Notes under the pieces: generated by a model
The model's database searches: none
The model's input: only the letters and a program-made list of their open reading frames with translations
What the model was told of the DNA's origin: nothing
Position numbers and translations under genes: made by a program
Part shown: positions 1 through 9,908 of the stretch, one piece after another
Numbering within the stretch: position 1 is the first letter of the stretch
Layout of the letters: every line of letters starts with the position of its first letter
DNA from: Sphingopyxis terrae subsp. terrae NBRC 15098
Lineage (GTDB): Bacteria; Pseudomonadota; Alphaproteobacteria; Sphingomonadales; Sphingomonadaceae
DNA: 64,000 nucleotides
Assembly: GCF_001610975.1 (NCBI RefSeq)
Contig: NZ_CP013342.1
Coordinates: forward strand, 3,295,001 to 3,359,000
Reading direction: 5' to 3'

Positions 1-738
<738 letters not shown>

Positions 739-820
739 AGCGAATTTTTCGCCTCCCCTGTCAGAAACACGCGCCGCCGGCGACTAACCGGATATTGGCA
801 CGGGCTTTTGGGAGATCGGG

Positions 821-1345
821 GTGACCGGAAAGGCGCAAGACAGGCTGTTCGAAGAGGCGATCGACCGCTTCGGCGGCGCTATCGCCCGCATGGCGCGCGG
901 CTATGAAGCCGATCCCGAACTGCAACGCGACCTTCTCCAGGAGTTGCAGGTCGCGCTTTGGCAGAGCTTCGCCCGCTTCGATGCCCGCTGCGCGATGAGC
1001 ACTTGGGTCTGGCGCGTGGTGCATAATCGCGCCGCCTCGCACGTCGCCGCCCAAGCCCGCAAGCGTCGGCGGCCGTGGGTCGATATCGAGGATCTGGCGC
1101 TTGCCGATGAAGCCCCCTCGCCCGCCGAGCGCGCCGAGACCCATCAGGCGCTCGCCTTGATGCTGGCTATCATCGACCGGCTCGGACCGCCCGACCGGCA
1201 GATATTGCTCCTTTATCTCGAAGGGATGCCAGCGGCCGAAATCGCCGACGTCACGGGCGTGTCGTCCGAGGCCGTCGCAACCAAGGTCCATCGCTTCAAA
1301 TCCATGCTCACGCGCCGTTTCGTCGGCCTGGGAGATGCAACATGA
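821..1345 (+). CDS. ECF-type RNA polymerase sigma factor
   Basis: 174 residues, the usual size of an extracytoplasmic-function sigma factor. The sigma region 2 core lies around residues 20-75, with 'LLQELQVALWQSFARFD' and 'TWVWRVVHNRA'. Region 4 with its helix-turn-helix lies around 115-165, 'PPDRQILLLYLEGM' followed by 'AAEIADVTGVSSEAVATKV'. It would direct RNA polymerase to a small regulon. The start is GTG at 821 with GGAG ten bases upstream. The stop overlaps the ATG of the next gene (ATGA), so the two are translationally coupled. That is typical of a sigma/anti-sigma pair, but the partner here is not a recognised anti-sigma family. Confidence 0.85.
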   Translation: MTGKAQDRLFEEAIDRFGGAIARMARGYEADPELQRDLLQELQVALWQSFARFDARCAMSTWVWRVVHNRAASHVAAQARKRRRPWVDIEDLALADEAPSPAERAETHQALALMLAIIDRLGPPDRQILLLYLEGMPAAEIADVTGVSSEAVATKVHRFKSMLTRRFVGLGDAT

Positions 1346-1935
1346 CCGATTTTTCCGACGACATGACCCTTCACACCCTGTGGCAAAGCGATACGGCCGC
1401 GTTCGACCCGATGCCGGTCGAGGAAGTCAGGCGCCGCGCGTCGCGGCTCGGCGACATCGTCGCCCGGCGAAATCGCCGCGAATATATGGCCGCCGCCATC
1501 GTGATTGCGGGTTTTGCCGTCTATGCCGTGCTCCTTCCCGGCCTGCTGTTCAAGCTGGGCAGTCTGCTCGTGATTGCCGGGACACTGTTCGTCAGCTGGC
1601 AGCTAACCCGCCGAACCTCGCGTCCCGATCCGGCGGCAGAAGCCGCGGACATCCGGTCCTATTACCGCGCGCGCCTCGTTCGTGAAGAGCATATGCTGTC
1701 GCGCGTCGGGCGCTGGTATCTTGCACCTTTGCTGCCCGGTATGCTGCTGTTCATGACCGCACAGGCGCTGGATGACCGTTATGGCATGGTTGGTAGCACG
1801 GTGCTGATCGGCGGGCCGTTGCTGCTTTTCGGGGCCATCTGGCTCCTCAACCGGCGCGGCGCCGCGCTGCTGCGACGTCAGATTGCGCGGATCGATCGCG
1901 ATCCGCCCGCCCCTGTTCCCGAACAAGGAGAATGA
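1342..1935 (+). CDS. Small membrane protein coupled to the ECF sigma factor (possible anti-sigma)
   Basis: 197 residues. A soluble N-terminal stretch of about 50 residues rich in charged residues is followed by two hydrophobic pairs, roughly residues 51-90 and 125-170, giving four probable transmembrane helices, and a basic and proline-rich tail. The ATG overlaps the sigma factor stop by 4 bp. Position, topology and the cytoplasmic-looking N-terminal segment make a membrane-anchored modulator of the sigma factor plausible. No HXXXCXXC zinc anti-sigma motif is visible and I do not recognise the family. Function is inferred from context only. Confidence 0.6.
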   Translation: MTDFSDDMTLHTLWQSDTAAFDPMPVEEVRRRASRLGDIVARRNRREYMAAAIVIAGFAVYAVLLPGLLFKLGSLLVIAGTLFVSWQLTRRTSRPDPAAEAADIRSYYRARLVREEHMLSRVGRWYLAPLLPGMLLFMTAQALDDRYGMVGSTVLIGGPLLLFGAIWLLNRRGAALLRRQIARIDRDPPAPVPEQGE

Positions 1936-1936
1936 T

Positions 1937-3295
1937 ATGAACCGCCTGCACCGCCTTGCTGCAGCTGCCCTGCTCGCCGTCCCCTTGGTCGCGCTGCCTG
2001 TCGGCACCGTCCATGCTCAGCCGGGCACAGCCGCACGCGCCGAACAGAGCGCCTTCGACCGCCGCGCCGGTCAGCTCGTCGCCCTGTTCGAAGGGCGGGT
2101 GCCCTATGCCGAATATTTTGCGCCTTCCTTTCGCGCGGCGATCCCAGAAGCGCGATTTCGGGAGATCAGCGAAAATCTGGTCGGCCAATATGGCAAGCCG
2201 GTCGCGGTCAAGCGAGCGACATCAGACGACGGTCAATCGGGCACGATACTGCTCCGCTTCGAACGCGGGACCGCGACGATCCGCCTGGACGTCGGCCCGG
2301 CCCCCGAAGGGCTGGTGCTGGGACTTCGAGTAACCGGATTTGTGGCTGCCAACGATAGCATCGCCGCAGTTGCAGCGGAAATCGCTGCTTTACCGGGCGA
2401 TACCGGGTTTCTTGTCGCCGAAGTTGACGGCGACAACATTCGTCAGATTGCGGGTTCGGGCACCGATCGGCAGTTTGCTGTCGGATCGATATTCAAACTC
2501 TATGTGCTCGACGAGCTCGCTGCGCAGGTGGCGGCGGGTAAGCGGCATTGGGACGATGTCGTCCCGCTTGCCTATCCCAGTTTCTCGTCGGCGGCGACCG
2601 CCAACTGGCCGCTCGACACGCCGGTTACGCTGCAAACGCTGGCGAACTGGATGATCTCGGTCAGCGACAATGGCGCCGCCGACACGCTGATTCATCTGCT
2701 CGGCCGCAAGGCGATCGAAGAACGGATGCGCGCCGCGGGCAATAGCGCCCCCGCACGCAACACGCCCTTTCTGACGACGGTCGAGGCCTTCGCGCTCAAG
2801 GGCAACAATTTCGCTGATCTCCGTTCAGCCTTTCTCTCCGGCAGCGAAGCGGAGCAACGCAAGATCGTCGATGACAATGCCGATCGCTTCACCCTCGCCA
2901 ATGTTGACGGCGTCAGCTTCGAAGGAAAACCGCGCTTTATCGACAGCCTCGAATGGTTCGCCTCGCCGATGGATGTGGCGCGGGCCTTTGCCGATCTGCG
3001 GGCGCGCGGTTCGGCGCCGACGATGGCGGCGCTGGCGATCAACAATGGCGTCGGCCCCGCAGCGGCGGCGGACTGGTCCTACCTTGGCTACAAGGGCGGG
3101 TCGGAGCTTGGCGTGGTGTCGATGAGCCTGCTCGGCCAGCGCAAGGCCGACGGCAAATGGTTCGTCGTCACGGCAAGCTGGAACAATGCGGCCTTGGACC
3201 TCGACGGCAACAAGTTCGCCGGTCTCGTCACCCGGCTGCTCGCGCTCGCAGCCAAGGAGGGCGTTACGCCGTCAGCGCCGCCACCAGCGCCTTGA
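1937..3295 (+). CDS. Secreted serine hydrolase of class A beta-lactamase fold
   Basis: 452 residues from the ATG at 1937, just after AAGGAG; the frame is open further upstream but that part lies inside the previous gene. There is a signal peptide at about 1-27 ending 'VHAQ'. An N-terminal alpha/beta domain (about 40-135) looks like the DUF3887-type accessory domain. The beta-lactamase domain follows: S184-I-F-K187 in 'AVGSIFKLYVL', the SDN loop at 243-245 in 'SVSDNGAADT', and 'YKGGSELGV' at the KTG position as KGG. The Ser-X-X-Lys and SDN motifs are those of penicillin-recognising class A enzymes. Because KTG is changed and there is an extra N-terminal domain, this may be a peptidase or esterase rather than an antibiotic-resistance enzyme. 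It follows the sigma/membrane pair with no gap and could be their target. Confidence 0.85.
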   Translation: MNRLHRLAAAALLAVPLVALPVGTVHAQPGTAARAEQSAFDRRAGQLVALFEGRVPYAEYFAPSFRAAIPEARFREISENLVGQYGKPVAVKRATSDDGQSGTILLRFERGTATIRLDVGPAPEGLVLGLRVTGFVAANDSIAAVAAEIAALPGDTGFLVAEVDGDNIRQIAGSGTDRQFAVGSIFKLYVLDELAAQVAAGKRHWDDVVPLAYPSFSSAATANWPLDTPVTLQTLANWMISVSDNGAADTLIHLLGRKAIEERMRAAGNSAPARNTPFLTTVEAFALKGNNFADLRSAFLSGSEAEQRKIVDDNADRFTLANVDGVSFEGKPRFIDSLEWFASPMDVARAFADLRARGSAPTMAALAINNGVGPAAAADWSYLGYKGGSELGVVSMSLLGQRKADGKWFVVTASWNNAALDLDGNKFAGLVTRLLALAAKEGVTPSAPPPAP

Positions 3296-4055
3296 CCTTC
3301 GCCTGCCGCCATTGCGGGGTCGGCGCGACGAGCCAATAGCCGCGTTTCGTATCCATCGCCTCACCCACTTGGCGCACCCGCCCGGCGGCAATATCGGCCT
3401 CGGCGAGCATGGCCGGGACGCAGGCTTGCCCCAGACCGTTGGCTGCGGCGTCGATCGCAAGCCCGGCATCGCCCAGCCGCAACGCGGGCTCACCCTCGGC
3501 GACGGGGCATCCCGGCCACGCGATCCGCGTGTCGTTGCCGCCGCCAGGCCCCGCAACGGTGACCATCGATGCCGCCGACAGCGCGACGCCTTCATGGTCG
3601 CCGGCCCCATCGGTCCAGAAAATCGCGAGATCGAGATTGGCCTCGGTAAAATCAATGCCGCTATCGGCTGACACAAGCGTGAACCGCACGTCGGGCGCCT
3701 GCTGGCTGTACCGCGCGAGACGCGGCGCCAGCCATTTGGCGGTCAGGTCGCGCGGCGCGGCGATGGTCAGCGATTGCGACGACTGCCCCGCCTGCATTGC
3801 GCGGACCGATTCCTCGAACTGCAAAAAGCCCTGCCGCAGCGCGTCGAGCCCGGCATGTGCTTCCCCCGTCAGTTCAAGACCCTTAGGGGTGCGGCGGAAC
3901 AGGACGACGCCCAGCATGTCCTCCAGCGCGCGGATCTGTTGACCGACCGCCGCCGGGGTCACCGCCAGCTCGTCGGCGGCACGGGTAAAGCTGAGATGGC
4001 GGGCAGCGGCGTCGAAGACGCGCAGCGCGTTGAGAGGCAGATGGGTGCGCTTCAT
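3264..4055 (-). CDS. LysR-family transcriptional regulator (GcvA-like)
   Basis: 263 residues starting at ATG 4055 with 'MKRTHLPLNALRVFDAAARH', the classic LysR beginning; the frame is open upstream but overlaps apaG. The N-terminal winged HTH (about 5-65) contains 'LSFTRAADELAVTPAAVGQQ' and 'LFRRTPKGLELT'. A periplasmic-binding-protein-like effector domain follows from about 90 to the end. The HTH resembles the GcvA/TrpI/AmpR subgroup. The ATGA overlap with apaG upstream means it is the last gene of the uvrC-to-LysR minus-strand run. Its 3' end overlaps the convergent serine hydrolase by 32 bp, so the two transcripts are antisense there. An AmpR-like role controlling the neighbouring beta-lactamase-fold gene is tempting, but the pair is convergent rather than divergent, so this is speculation. 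Confidence 0.87.
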   Translation of the reverse strand: MKRTHLPLNALRVFDAAARHLSFTRAADELAVTPAAVGQQIRALEDMLGVVLFRRTPKGLELTGEAHAGLDALRQGFLQFEESVRAMQAGQSSQSLTIAAPRDLTAKWLAPRLARYSQQAPDVRFTLVSADSGIDFTEANLDLAIFWTDGAGDHEGVALSAASMVTVAGPGGGNDTRIAWPGCPVAEGEPALRLGDAGLAIDAAANGLGQACVPAMLAEADIAAGRVRQVGEAMDTKRGYWLVAPTPQWRQAKVKALVAALTA

Positions 4056-4453
4056 GACGCGGTCGCGGGGGCCACGAGCGGAAAGGCCGGAATTGCCGCC
4101 AGCATCTGCGACCCGTCGGTCATTTCCATCACATAGGTGCCGACCATCCCGCCTTCGGGCGTCGGCAGCGGGCATCCCGAAACATAGTCGAACGACCCGC
4201 CGGGCGCGATGAGCGGCTGTTCGCCGACAACGCCTTCGCCCTCAACCTCGCTCACCTGCTCGCGGCCGTCGGTGATCCGCCAATGCCGCGTCAACAGCTG
4301 CACCGCGGCCTCACCGTGATTTTCGATGCGGACATGATAGGCCCAGAACCAGCGCCCCAGCGCCGGATGCGACTGTTCGGGCAGGTAGCTGACCGACACG
4401 CGCACCGTGATCGGCCCGGTTGTCGCGGCAAAGGGGAAGAGGGAGTCGATCAT
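4052..4453 (-). CDS. apaG: ApaG domain protein
   Basis: 133 residues, the usual ApaG length. Family hallmarks are visible: 'ITVRVSVSYLPEQSHP' near the start, 'WAYHVRIENHGEAAVQLLTR' in the middle, then 'HWRITDG' and the glycine-rich 'EGEGVVGEQPLIAPG'. ApaG has an immunoglobulin-like fold and has been linked to cobalt/magnesium tolerance in enterobacteria; the biochemical role is not settled. The ATG at 4453 lies 17 bp after metZ, and the stop overlaps the LysR gene by 4 bp, so it is part of the same transcript. Confidence 0.9.
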   Translation of the reverse strand: MIDSLFPFAATTGPITVRVSVSYLPEQSHPALGRWFWAYHVRIENHGEAAVQLLTRHWRITDGREQVSEVEGEGVVGEQPLIAPGGSFDYVSGCPLPTPEGGMVGTYVMEMTDGSQMLAAIPAFPLVAPATAS

Positions 4454-4470
4454 CGCGCCGCCAGCGTCGC

Positions 4471-5676
4471 TCAAAGCCCGACCTTGGTCAATGCCTGGTC
4501 CAGATCGGCGATCAGATCGCGCGGATCCTCCAGCCCGATATTGATGCGCAGCATCCCCTCCTCGATGCCCATGTCGGCGCGCGCCTCGGCGCTGACGCCA
4601 TAATGGGTGGTCGACGCAGGATGGCAGCACAGGCTGCGCGCATCGCCGATATTGTTCGAAATATCGACGAGTTCGAGCGCGTTCAGAAACGCCATCGCTT
4701 GCGCCCGATCCTCGAGGAAGAAGGAGAAGATCGGCCCGCAGCCATCCATCTGGCGCATCGCCAGATTATGCTGGGGGTGGCTGGCCAGGCCGGGATGCAG
4801 AATGCGCCGCACGCGCCCCTCGATCGCCTTGCCGACCGCCAGCGCATTCTCCGACTGGCGGCGGGCACGCAGGTCGAGCGTTTCCAGCCCCTTCAGAACA
4901 ACCCATGCGTTGAACGGCGACAGGTTCGGGCCGGTATTGCGCTGGAACGGCAGCAGCACCTCGTTGATGAATTTTTCCGTTCCGCACACCGCTCCGGCGA
5001 GGACGCGGCCCTGCCCCTCCATCAGCTTGGTCGCTGAATAGGCTACGACGTCGGCGCCGAATTCCAGCGGGCGCTGAAGCGCGGCGGTCGCGAAGGCATT
5101 GTCGACGACGGTCGTGATGCCATGCGCCTTGGCGAGATCGCACACCGCCTGCAGGTCGACGATATCCATCGTCGGATTGGCGGGGGTTTCGAAAAAGAAA
5201 AGCTTGGTGTTCGGCTTGATCGCTGCCTTCCACGCGTCAAGGTCACGGCCATCGACGACGCTCGTCTCGATCGCGAAGCGCGGCAGCAACGTATCGACGA
5301 GCCAGCGGCACGACCCGAAGGCCGCTTTCGCAGCAACAACATGGTCGCCAGCGGACAATTGACACAGGAGCGCCGTCGTCATCGCCGCCATGCCGGTGGC
5401 TTGCGTCCGGCACGCCTCGGCACCTTCCATCAACGCGATGCGTTCTTCGAGCATCGCAGCAGTGGGATTTTGCAGGCGCGAATAGGTCATGCCCTGCGCC
5501 TCGCCGGCAAAGCGGGCCGCGACTTCCTCGGCGCTGTCATAGGTATAGCCGGAGGTCAGGAACAGGGCCTCGGACGTTTCGCCATGTTCGCTGCGCCACG
5601 TCCCGCCGCGCACCGCCTGCGTGGCCGGACGCCAGTTCCTCGTCTTGCTGCGATCGAATCCCGTCGTCTTTTTCAT
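4471..5676 (-). CDS. metZ: O-succinylhomoserine sulfhydrylase
   Basis: 401 residues, a full-length PLP enzyme of the Cys/Met metabolism family. It makes homocysteine from O-succinylhomoserine and sulfide in direct-sulfhydrylation methionine synthesis. The PLP lysine is K217 in 'VVAYSATKLMEGQGRV'. Substrate-phosphate region 'SRLQNPTAAMLEERIALMEG' and 'DNAFATAALQRPLEFGADV' are as in MetZ. Cystathionine gamma-synthase is the main alternative; the 'PATQAVRGGTWRSEHGET' start matches MetZ. The gene begins only 6 bp after leuB ends, so it is co-transcribed with it. No room exists for a SAM riboswitch directly upstream, unlike many alphaproteobacterial met genes. Confidence 0.88.
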   Translation of the reverse strand: MKKTTGFDRSKTRNWRPATQAVRGGTWRSEHGETSEALFLTSGYTYDSAEEVAARFAGEAQGMTYSRLQNPTAAMLEERIALMEGAEACRTQATGMAAMTTALLCQLSAGDHVVAAKAAFGSCRWLVDTLLPRFAIETSVVDGRDLDAWKAAIKPNTKLFFFETPANPTMDIVDLQAVCDLAKAHGITTVVDNAFATAALQRPLEFGADVVAYSATKLMEGQGRVLAGAVCGTEKFINEVLLPFQRNTGPNLSPFNAWVVLKGLETLDLRARRQSENALAVGKAIEGRVRRILHPGLASHPQHNLAMRQMDGCGPIFSFFLEDRAQAMAFLNALELVDISNNIGDARSLCCHPASTTHYGVSAEARADMGIEEGMLRINIGLEDPRDLIADLDQALTKVGL

Positions 5677-5682
5677 CTCGCT

Positions 5683-6729
5683 CTATCCGTTCAAAGCCGC
5701 GACAACCGCATCGCCAAGCGCTGCGGTGCCCATCGATCCGCCCAAATCGGCGCCGCGGCATCCGTCGGCAAGGATTTTCGCTACCGCACTCTCGATGCGC
5801 GCCGCGCTCGCCTCGTCGCCGCCCGAATGGCGAAGCAGCATCGCAAGCGACAGGATCATCGCGAGCGGGTTGGCTATCCCTTTACCCGCAATATCGGGGG
5901 CGCTGCCGTGAATGGGCTCGTACAGTCCCTGGCGGCCTTCGCTCAGCGAGGCCGATGCGAGAAGACCGATCGAGCCGACGCACATCGATGCCTGATCGGA
6001 CAAAATGTCGCCGAACAGATTGCCCGTGACGACCACGTCGAACTGCCCCGGATTGCGCACCAACTGCATCGCGGCATTGTCGACATACATATGACTGAGC
6101 TCGACGTCGGGATAGTCGGCCGCAACCTCGATCACGACGTCCCGCCAGAGCTGCGAGGTTTCAAGGACGTTCGCCTTGTCGACCGAGCACAGCCGCTTCC
6201 GGCGCCCTTGCGCGGCGCGGAACGCGACATGCGCGATACGCCGCACTTCGCTCTCGCTATATGCCATGATGTCATAGCCTTCGCGCTCCCCGGTCGCGGT
6301 CGTGCGCATGCCCTTTTCGCCGAAATAGACGTCGCCGTTGAGTTCGCGCACGATCAGCAGGTCAATCGCCGAGGCGACTTCGGGCCGTAGCGCAGAGCTG
6401 TCTTCCAGTCCCGCGAACAGCTTGGCCGGACGAAGATTGGCGAACAGGCCGAGTTCCGACCGGAGGCCGAGAATAGCCTGCTCGGGCCGCAAATGACGCT
6501 CGACAGCATCGAAGCGCGGATCGCCGACCGCACCGAACAGGATCGCATCGGCCGCCTTGGCCTTTGCGAGCGTCTCGGGCGGCAGCGGGTGGCCGCTGGC
6601 GGCATAGGCCGCACCGCCGACAAGCGCGCGGTCGATCGTGATGGGCAACGCCAGCGCGGCGAGAGTCTTTTCGGCCTCGACCATGATCTCCGGTCCGATA
6701 CCGTCGCCAGCCAGCAGCAGGATTTGCAC
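5683..6729 (-). CDS. leuB: 3-isopropylmalate dehydrogenase
   Basis: 348 residues. It oxidises and decarboxylates 3-isopropylmalate to 2-oxoisocaproate in leucine synthesis, using NAD. The sequence shows the decarboxylating dehydrogenase layout: '[20 protein letters not shown]' at the N-terminus, '[11 protein letters not shown]', the arginine-rich substrate loop '[16 protein letters not shown]', 'FGEKGMRTT', and the metal/NAD signature '[20 protein letters not shown]' with '[18 protein letters not shown]'. leuC and leuD are not nearby; here leuB sits between recO (50 bp away) and metZ (6 bp away). Confidence 0.95.
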   Translation of the reverse strand: MQILLLAGDGIGPEIMVEAEKTLAALALPITIDRALVGGAAYAASGHPLPPETLAKAKAADAILFGAVGDPRFDAVERHLRPEQAILGLRSELGLFANLRPAKLFAGLEDSSALRPEVASAIDLLIVRELNGDVYFGEKGMRTTATGEREGYDIMAYSESEVRRIAHVAFRAAQGRRKRLCSVDKANVLETSQLWRDVVIEVAADYPDVELSHMYVDNAAMQLVRNPGQFDVVVTGNLFGDILSDQASMCVGSIGLLASASLSEGRQGLYEPIHGSAPDIAGKGIANPLAMILSLAMLLRHSGGDEASAARIESAVAKILADGCRGADLGGSMGTAALGDAVVAALNG

Positions 6730-6779
6730 GTGCGTCGCCCTTTCCTATCTTCGCGAGCCGCTTAGACAGCGGCGGCCCC

Positions 6780-7517
6780 TCACGCAACCGCCCTGCCCAG
6801 CCTGCCGAGCAATCTTTCCCTCACCGCCAGCAAGTCGCGGTTTCGGCCATCGAGAATGTCGCGGTCGAGGAAATGGCCGGTGATGGCAAGTCCGGCGATG
6901 ACGTCGGCAATCGACGGATCGGCATCGCGGCCGCGCAAAAAAGGCGGCAGTGGCATCAGCCGCGCTTCATATCCAGCCGCGGCGGCGCGGCCGACCGCCC
7001 CGCCTGACTTGGGGCTGACAAAGGCCAGATCGTCGGCGGTGCCGGTCGCCACGCATTCGTCGAGGCTGAGCCCGAAACCGAGCTCGGCAAGCAACAGCAA
7101 CTCATAGCGCGCGAGCGCCGCTGCCCATAGCCGCGCCGCCGGCGCCACCGCAATCGCCTCCAGAAGCGCCGACAGCGCGGCGTAGAGCGACGGGTAGGGC
7201 TGGCTTTCGGGAAGCGCCGCCGCGGTCAGGCTGGTCGCCCAGTCGATCGCGGCGGCCGCCAGCGGTTCGGCGAGCAGTGGCGCGCGGCTGGCGATCATTT
7301 CAACCGTTGCGCCGCCAAGCTGATCCTCGGTCCGCGCCCGCAGGTCGAGCGCGACGAGGTTTCCCGGCATAAGTATCGGGCGCAGGCGCCGCGATCGCCC
7401 CCCGCGCACATAGCCGGCGACAAGGCCGGCGCGTTCGGTGAGGGCGCGCAGGATCGCGCCATGTTCGCCATGCGCCCGAACCGCGCAGACGATGGCATCG
7501 GCGGTCAGGCCGGCCAA
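6780..7517 (-). CDS. recO: DNA repair protein RecO
   Basis: 245 residues when started at TTG 7517, which overlaps the thioesterase gene by 13 bp. RecO anneals single strands and helps load RecA in the RecFOR pathway. The N-terminal OB fold shows '[20 protein letters not shown]' and '[21 protein letters not shown]'; the helical C-terminal part has '[20 protein letters not shown]' with the usual 'CVATG' that begins the (often degenerate) zinc region. There is no ATG before residue 50, and the family N-terminus requires this region, so a TTG start is the best choice, though a few codons either way are possible. Confidence 0.85.
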   Translation of the reverse strand: MAGLTADAIVCAVRAHGEHGAILRALTERAGLVAGYVRGGRSRRLRPILMPGNLVALDLRARTEDQLGGATVEMIASRAPLLAEPLAAAAIDWATSLTAAALPESQPYPSLYAALSALLEAIAVAPAARLWAAALARYELLLLAELGFGLSLDECVATGTADDLAFVSPKSGGAVGRAAAAGYEARLMPLPPFLRGRDADPSIADVIAGLAITGHFLDRDILDGRNRDLLAVRERLLGRLGRAVA

Positions 7518-7897
7518 AGCACCATCTGCGTCTGGGTGACGAGCGCGACCTCTTCGCCCCCTTCGGTGCGGATACGCGTCTGCCAGACCGACAGGCGCTT
7601 CCCGATCTTGACCGGCGTCGCTTCGCCGACGAGCACCGACCCGACCGGGCCGGCGCCAAGGAAATTGGTCTTGCTTTCGATCGTCGTCGTGCCGCTTGCG
7701 CCGTCGGGCAAGGTCAGGAAGGCGCCGACCGCGCCCAGACAGTCGGCAAACGCCATGATGGCGCCGCCGTGGACGATATTGCCCGCGGTGCAGATGTCGG
7801 GCCGCACGGGCAACCGCCCGGTAACGCGCTCTTTCATCCCTTCCTGTATCGTCACGCCCAGCGTTCCGGCGAGCGGCATGGCGGCTGCGAAATCCAC
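7505..7897 (-). CDS. PaaI-family hotdog thioesterase
   Basis: 130 residues when started at GTG 7897, which has a strong GGAGAA site four to five bases upstream. An ATG at 7933 would extend it by 12 residues but would overlap the end of uvrC and lacks such a site. The single hotdog domain shows '[17 protein letters not shown]', the HGG motif of PaaI/ComA-type acyl-CoA thioesterases, then '[17 protein letters not shown]' and '[13 protein letters not shown]'. It would hydrolyse an acyl-CoA thioester in the cytoplasm; the acyl group cannot be told from sequence. It lies 10 bp after uvrC and overlaps recO, so it is part of that operon. Confidence 0.85.
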   Translation of the reverse strand: MDFAAAMPLAGTLGVTIQEGMKERVTGRLPVRPDICTAGNIVHGGAIMAFADCLGAVGAFLTLPDGASGTTTIESKTNFLGAGPVGSVLVGEATPVKIGKRLSVWQTRIRTEGGEEVALVTQTQMVLWPA

Positions 7898-7907
7898 GTT
7901 CTTCTCC

Positions 7908-9878
7908 TCAGCTTCCCGGATTGTAGAAATCATAAACGGCCTGCGCGACCGCCGCGCTGACGCCCGGCGCCTTTTTCAGATCGTCGAGGCTGGCGCTGCG
8001 GATCGCGCGCGCGGTGCCGAAATGCATCAACAGCGCCTTCTTGCGAGCCGGTCCGATGCCCGGAACCTCGTCAAGCGGCGAGCTGCCCATCGCCTTCGCG
8101 CGCTTCTGCCGATGCGCGCCAATGGCGAAGCGATGTGCCTCGTCGCGCAATCGCTGAATGTAGAAAAGCACGGCATTGTTCGGGGGCAGCGTGAATTCGC
8201 GGCCGTCGGGCAAATAGAATGTCTCGCGCCCGGCGTTGCGATCCGGTCCCTTGGCGACGCCCACATAAGGAAGATCGTCGATACCGAGTTCCGCGAGCAC
8301 GGCGCCCGCTGCGGACACCTGCCCTTTGCCGCCGTCGATCAGCACCAGATCGGGCCATTCGCCCTTGTTGCGTTCGGGATCCTCCTCGAGGGCGCGCGCG
8401 AAGCGGCGCTGGAATACTTCGCGCATCATCGCGAAATCGTCGCCCGGCTGCGTTTCCGGGCGCTTGATGTTGAACTTGCGATAGGCGCCCTTGATCCAGC
8501 CTTCCGGCCCCGCGACGACCATCGCGCCGAGCGCGTTGGTGCCCTGAATATGGCTGTTGTCGTAGATTTCGATCCGCTGCGGCGGTTCGTCGAGATCGAA
8601 CAGATCGGCAAGTTCACGCCCCAGTTTCGCCTGACTGCTGCTTTCGGCAAGGCGGCGGTCGAGTTCTTCGCCGGCGTTACGCACCGCCTGTTCGAGCAGT
8701 CGCTTGCGATTGCCGCGCTGCGGGACGCTGATCTCGACCTTGCGGCCCGCCGTTTCGCCGAGCGCTTCGGCAAGGACCGCGGCGTCCTCGGGCTCGCGAT
8801 CGACGAGGATCAGCTTGGGGGGCGGCACGCCCTCGTAAAATTGCATGAGGAAGCTCGCCATCACCTCAGGTTCGGGCACCCCCGCGACATGCGCGGGAAA
8901 GAAGCTGCGATGCCCCCAATTCTGCCCGCCGCGAATGAAGAAACCCGCAATGCAGAGCTGCCCGCCCTTTGCGGCCAGCGCAAAGACATCGGCATCGCCC
9001 AGCCCGTCGGCATGCACCGACTGGCTACCCTGGATGAAGGTGAGCGCCTTCAACCGGTCGCGGAGCACCGCGGCGAGCTCGAAATCCATGGCTTCGGCCG
9101 CGCGCGTCATCGCATCGCCCAGTCGCTTCTGCACCGCGGTCGAGCGGCCTTCCAGAAAATCCTGCGCATCGCCGACGAGTTCGGCATAATCGGCCTTGTC
9201 GATACGATCGACACACGGCGCCGAACAGCGCCGGATCTGATAGAGCAGGCACGGCCGCGAACGATTGGCGAAGAAGCTGTCGGTGCAACTGCGCAACAGA
9301 AAGGTCTTCTGGAGCGCGTTGAGGGTGCGGTTCACCGACCCCGCGCTGGCGAACGGGCCGTAATAGCGTCCCTTGGCACGGCGGGCGCCGCGATGCTTTT
9401 GTACCCGCGGGAAGTCATGATCCATGCGGAGCAGGATGAAGGGGAAGCTTTTGTCGTCGCGCAGCAGGACATTGTAGGGTGGACGATAGCGTTTTATGAG
9501 CTGTGCCTCGAGCAGCAGCGCCTCGGCCTCGCTTGTGGTCGTCACGATCTCCATAGCGCGCGTCTGCGCGACCATGCGCTGCAACCGCTGCGGCAGCCGC
9601 GCGACCTGGGTGTAGTTGGTGACGCGGTTCTTCAGCGCGCGGGCCTTGCCGACGTACAGAACGTCGCCGCGCGCATCGAGCATCCGATAGACACCGGGGC
9701 GCACCGGCAGCTTGCGCACGACGCCGCGAATGACCTGGGCACCGCGCTCCAGATCGGGCTTGTCGGCCCCCTCACCCTCGCCGCGGACGACATAGGTGGC
9801 CTTCTCTTCGTTGAATCGTTCGGGAGCGTTGGGACGGACCATCATTTCCATGTAGGCGATGGCCGCACGGCCCGCCAT
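7908..9878 (-). CDS. uvrC: UvrABC excinuclease subunit C
   Basis: 656 residues. UvrC makes both incisions in nucleotide excision repair. Domains in order: a 40-residue N-terminal extension; the GIY-YIG nuclease (about 60-140: 'PGVYRMLDARGDVLYVGKA', 'LIKRYRPPYNVLLRDDKSFP'); a cysteine-bearing segment with four cysteines ('CTDSFFANRSRPCLLYQIRR', 'CSAPC'); the UvrB-binding UVR motif around 250-285; the RNase H-like nuclease domain ('EIYDNSHIQGTNALGAMVV', 'DLVLIDGGKGQVSAA'); and a C-terminal helix-hairpin-helix pair ('LDEVPGIGPARKKALLMHFG'). The start at 9878 is uncertain: in-frame ATGs at 9851, 9845 and 9842 also precede the conserved region, and none has a clear ribosome-binding site. Confidence 0.96.
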   Translation of the reverse strand: MAGRAAIAYMEMMVRPNAPERFNEEKATYVVRGEGEGADKPDLERGAQVIRGVVRKLPVRPGVYRMLDARGDVLYVGKARALKNRVTNYTQVARLPQRLQRMVAQTRAMEIVTTTSEAEALLLEAQLIKRYRPPYNVLLRDDKSFPFILLRMDHDFPRVQKHRGARRAKGRYYGPFASAGSVNRTLNALQKTFLLRSCTDSFFANRSRPCLLYQIRRCSAPCVDRIDKADYAELVGDAQDFLEGRSTAVQKRLGDAMTRAAEAMDFELAAVLRDRLKALTFIQGSQSVHADGLGDADVFALAAKGGQLCIAGFFIRGGQNWGHRSFFPAHVAGVPEPEVMASFLMQFYEGVPPPKLILVDREPEDAAVLAEALGETAGRKVEISVPQRGNRKRLLEQAVRNAGEELDRRLAESSSQAKLGRELADLFDLDEPPQRIEIYDNSHIQGTNALGAMVVAGPEGWIKGAYRKFNIKRPETQPGDDFAMMREVFQRRFARALEEDPERNKGEWPDLVLIDGGKGQVSAAGAVLAELGIDDLPYVGVAKGPDRNAGRETFYLPDGREFTLPPNNAVLFYIQRLRDEAHRFAIGAHRQKRAKAMGSSPLDEVPGIGPARKKALLMHFGTARAIRSASLDDLKKAPGVSAAVAQAVYDFYNPGS

Positions 9879-9908
9879 AGTGTGGCAGGTAAAAGCATGG
9901 AGGGGGCG

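Noticed and set aside
5677..5682. SAM riboswitch before metZ
   Set aside because: Only 6 bp separate leuB and metZ, leaving no room for one.
7461..9908. Very long plus-strand open frame running into the SDR gene
   Set aside because: It is antisense to uvrC and the thioesterase gene, has no family features before the SDR start at 9909, and comes from the GC-rich codon bias.
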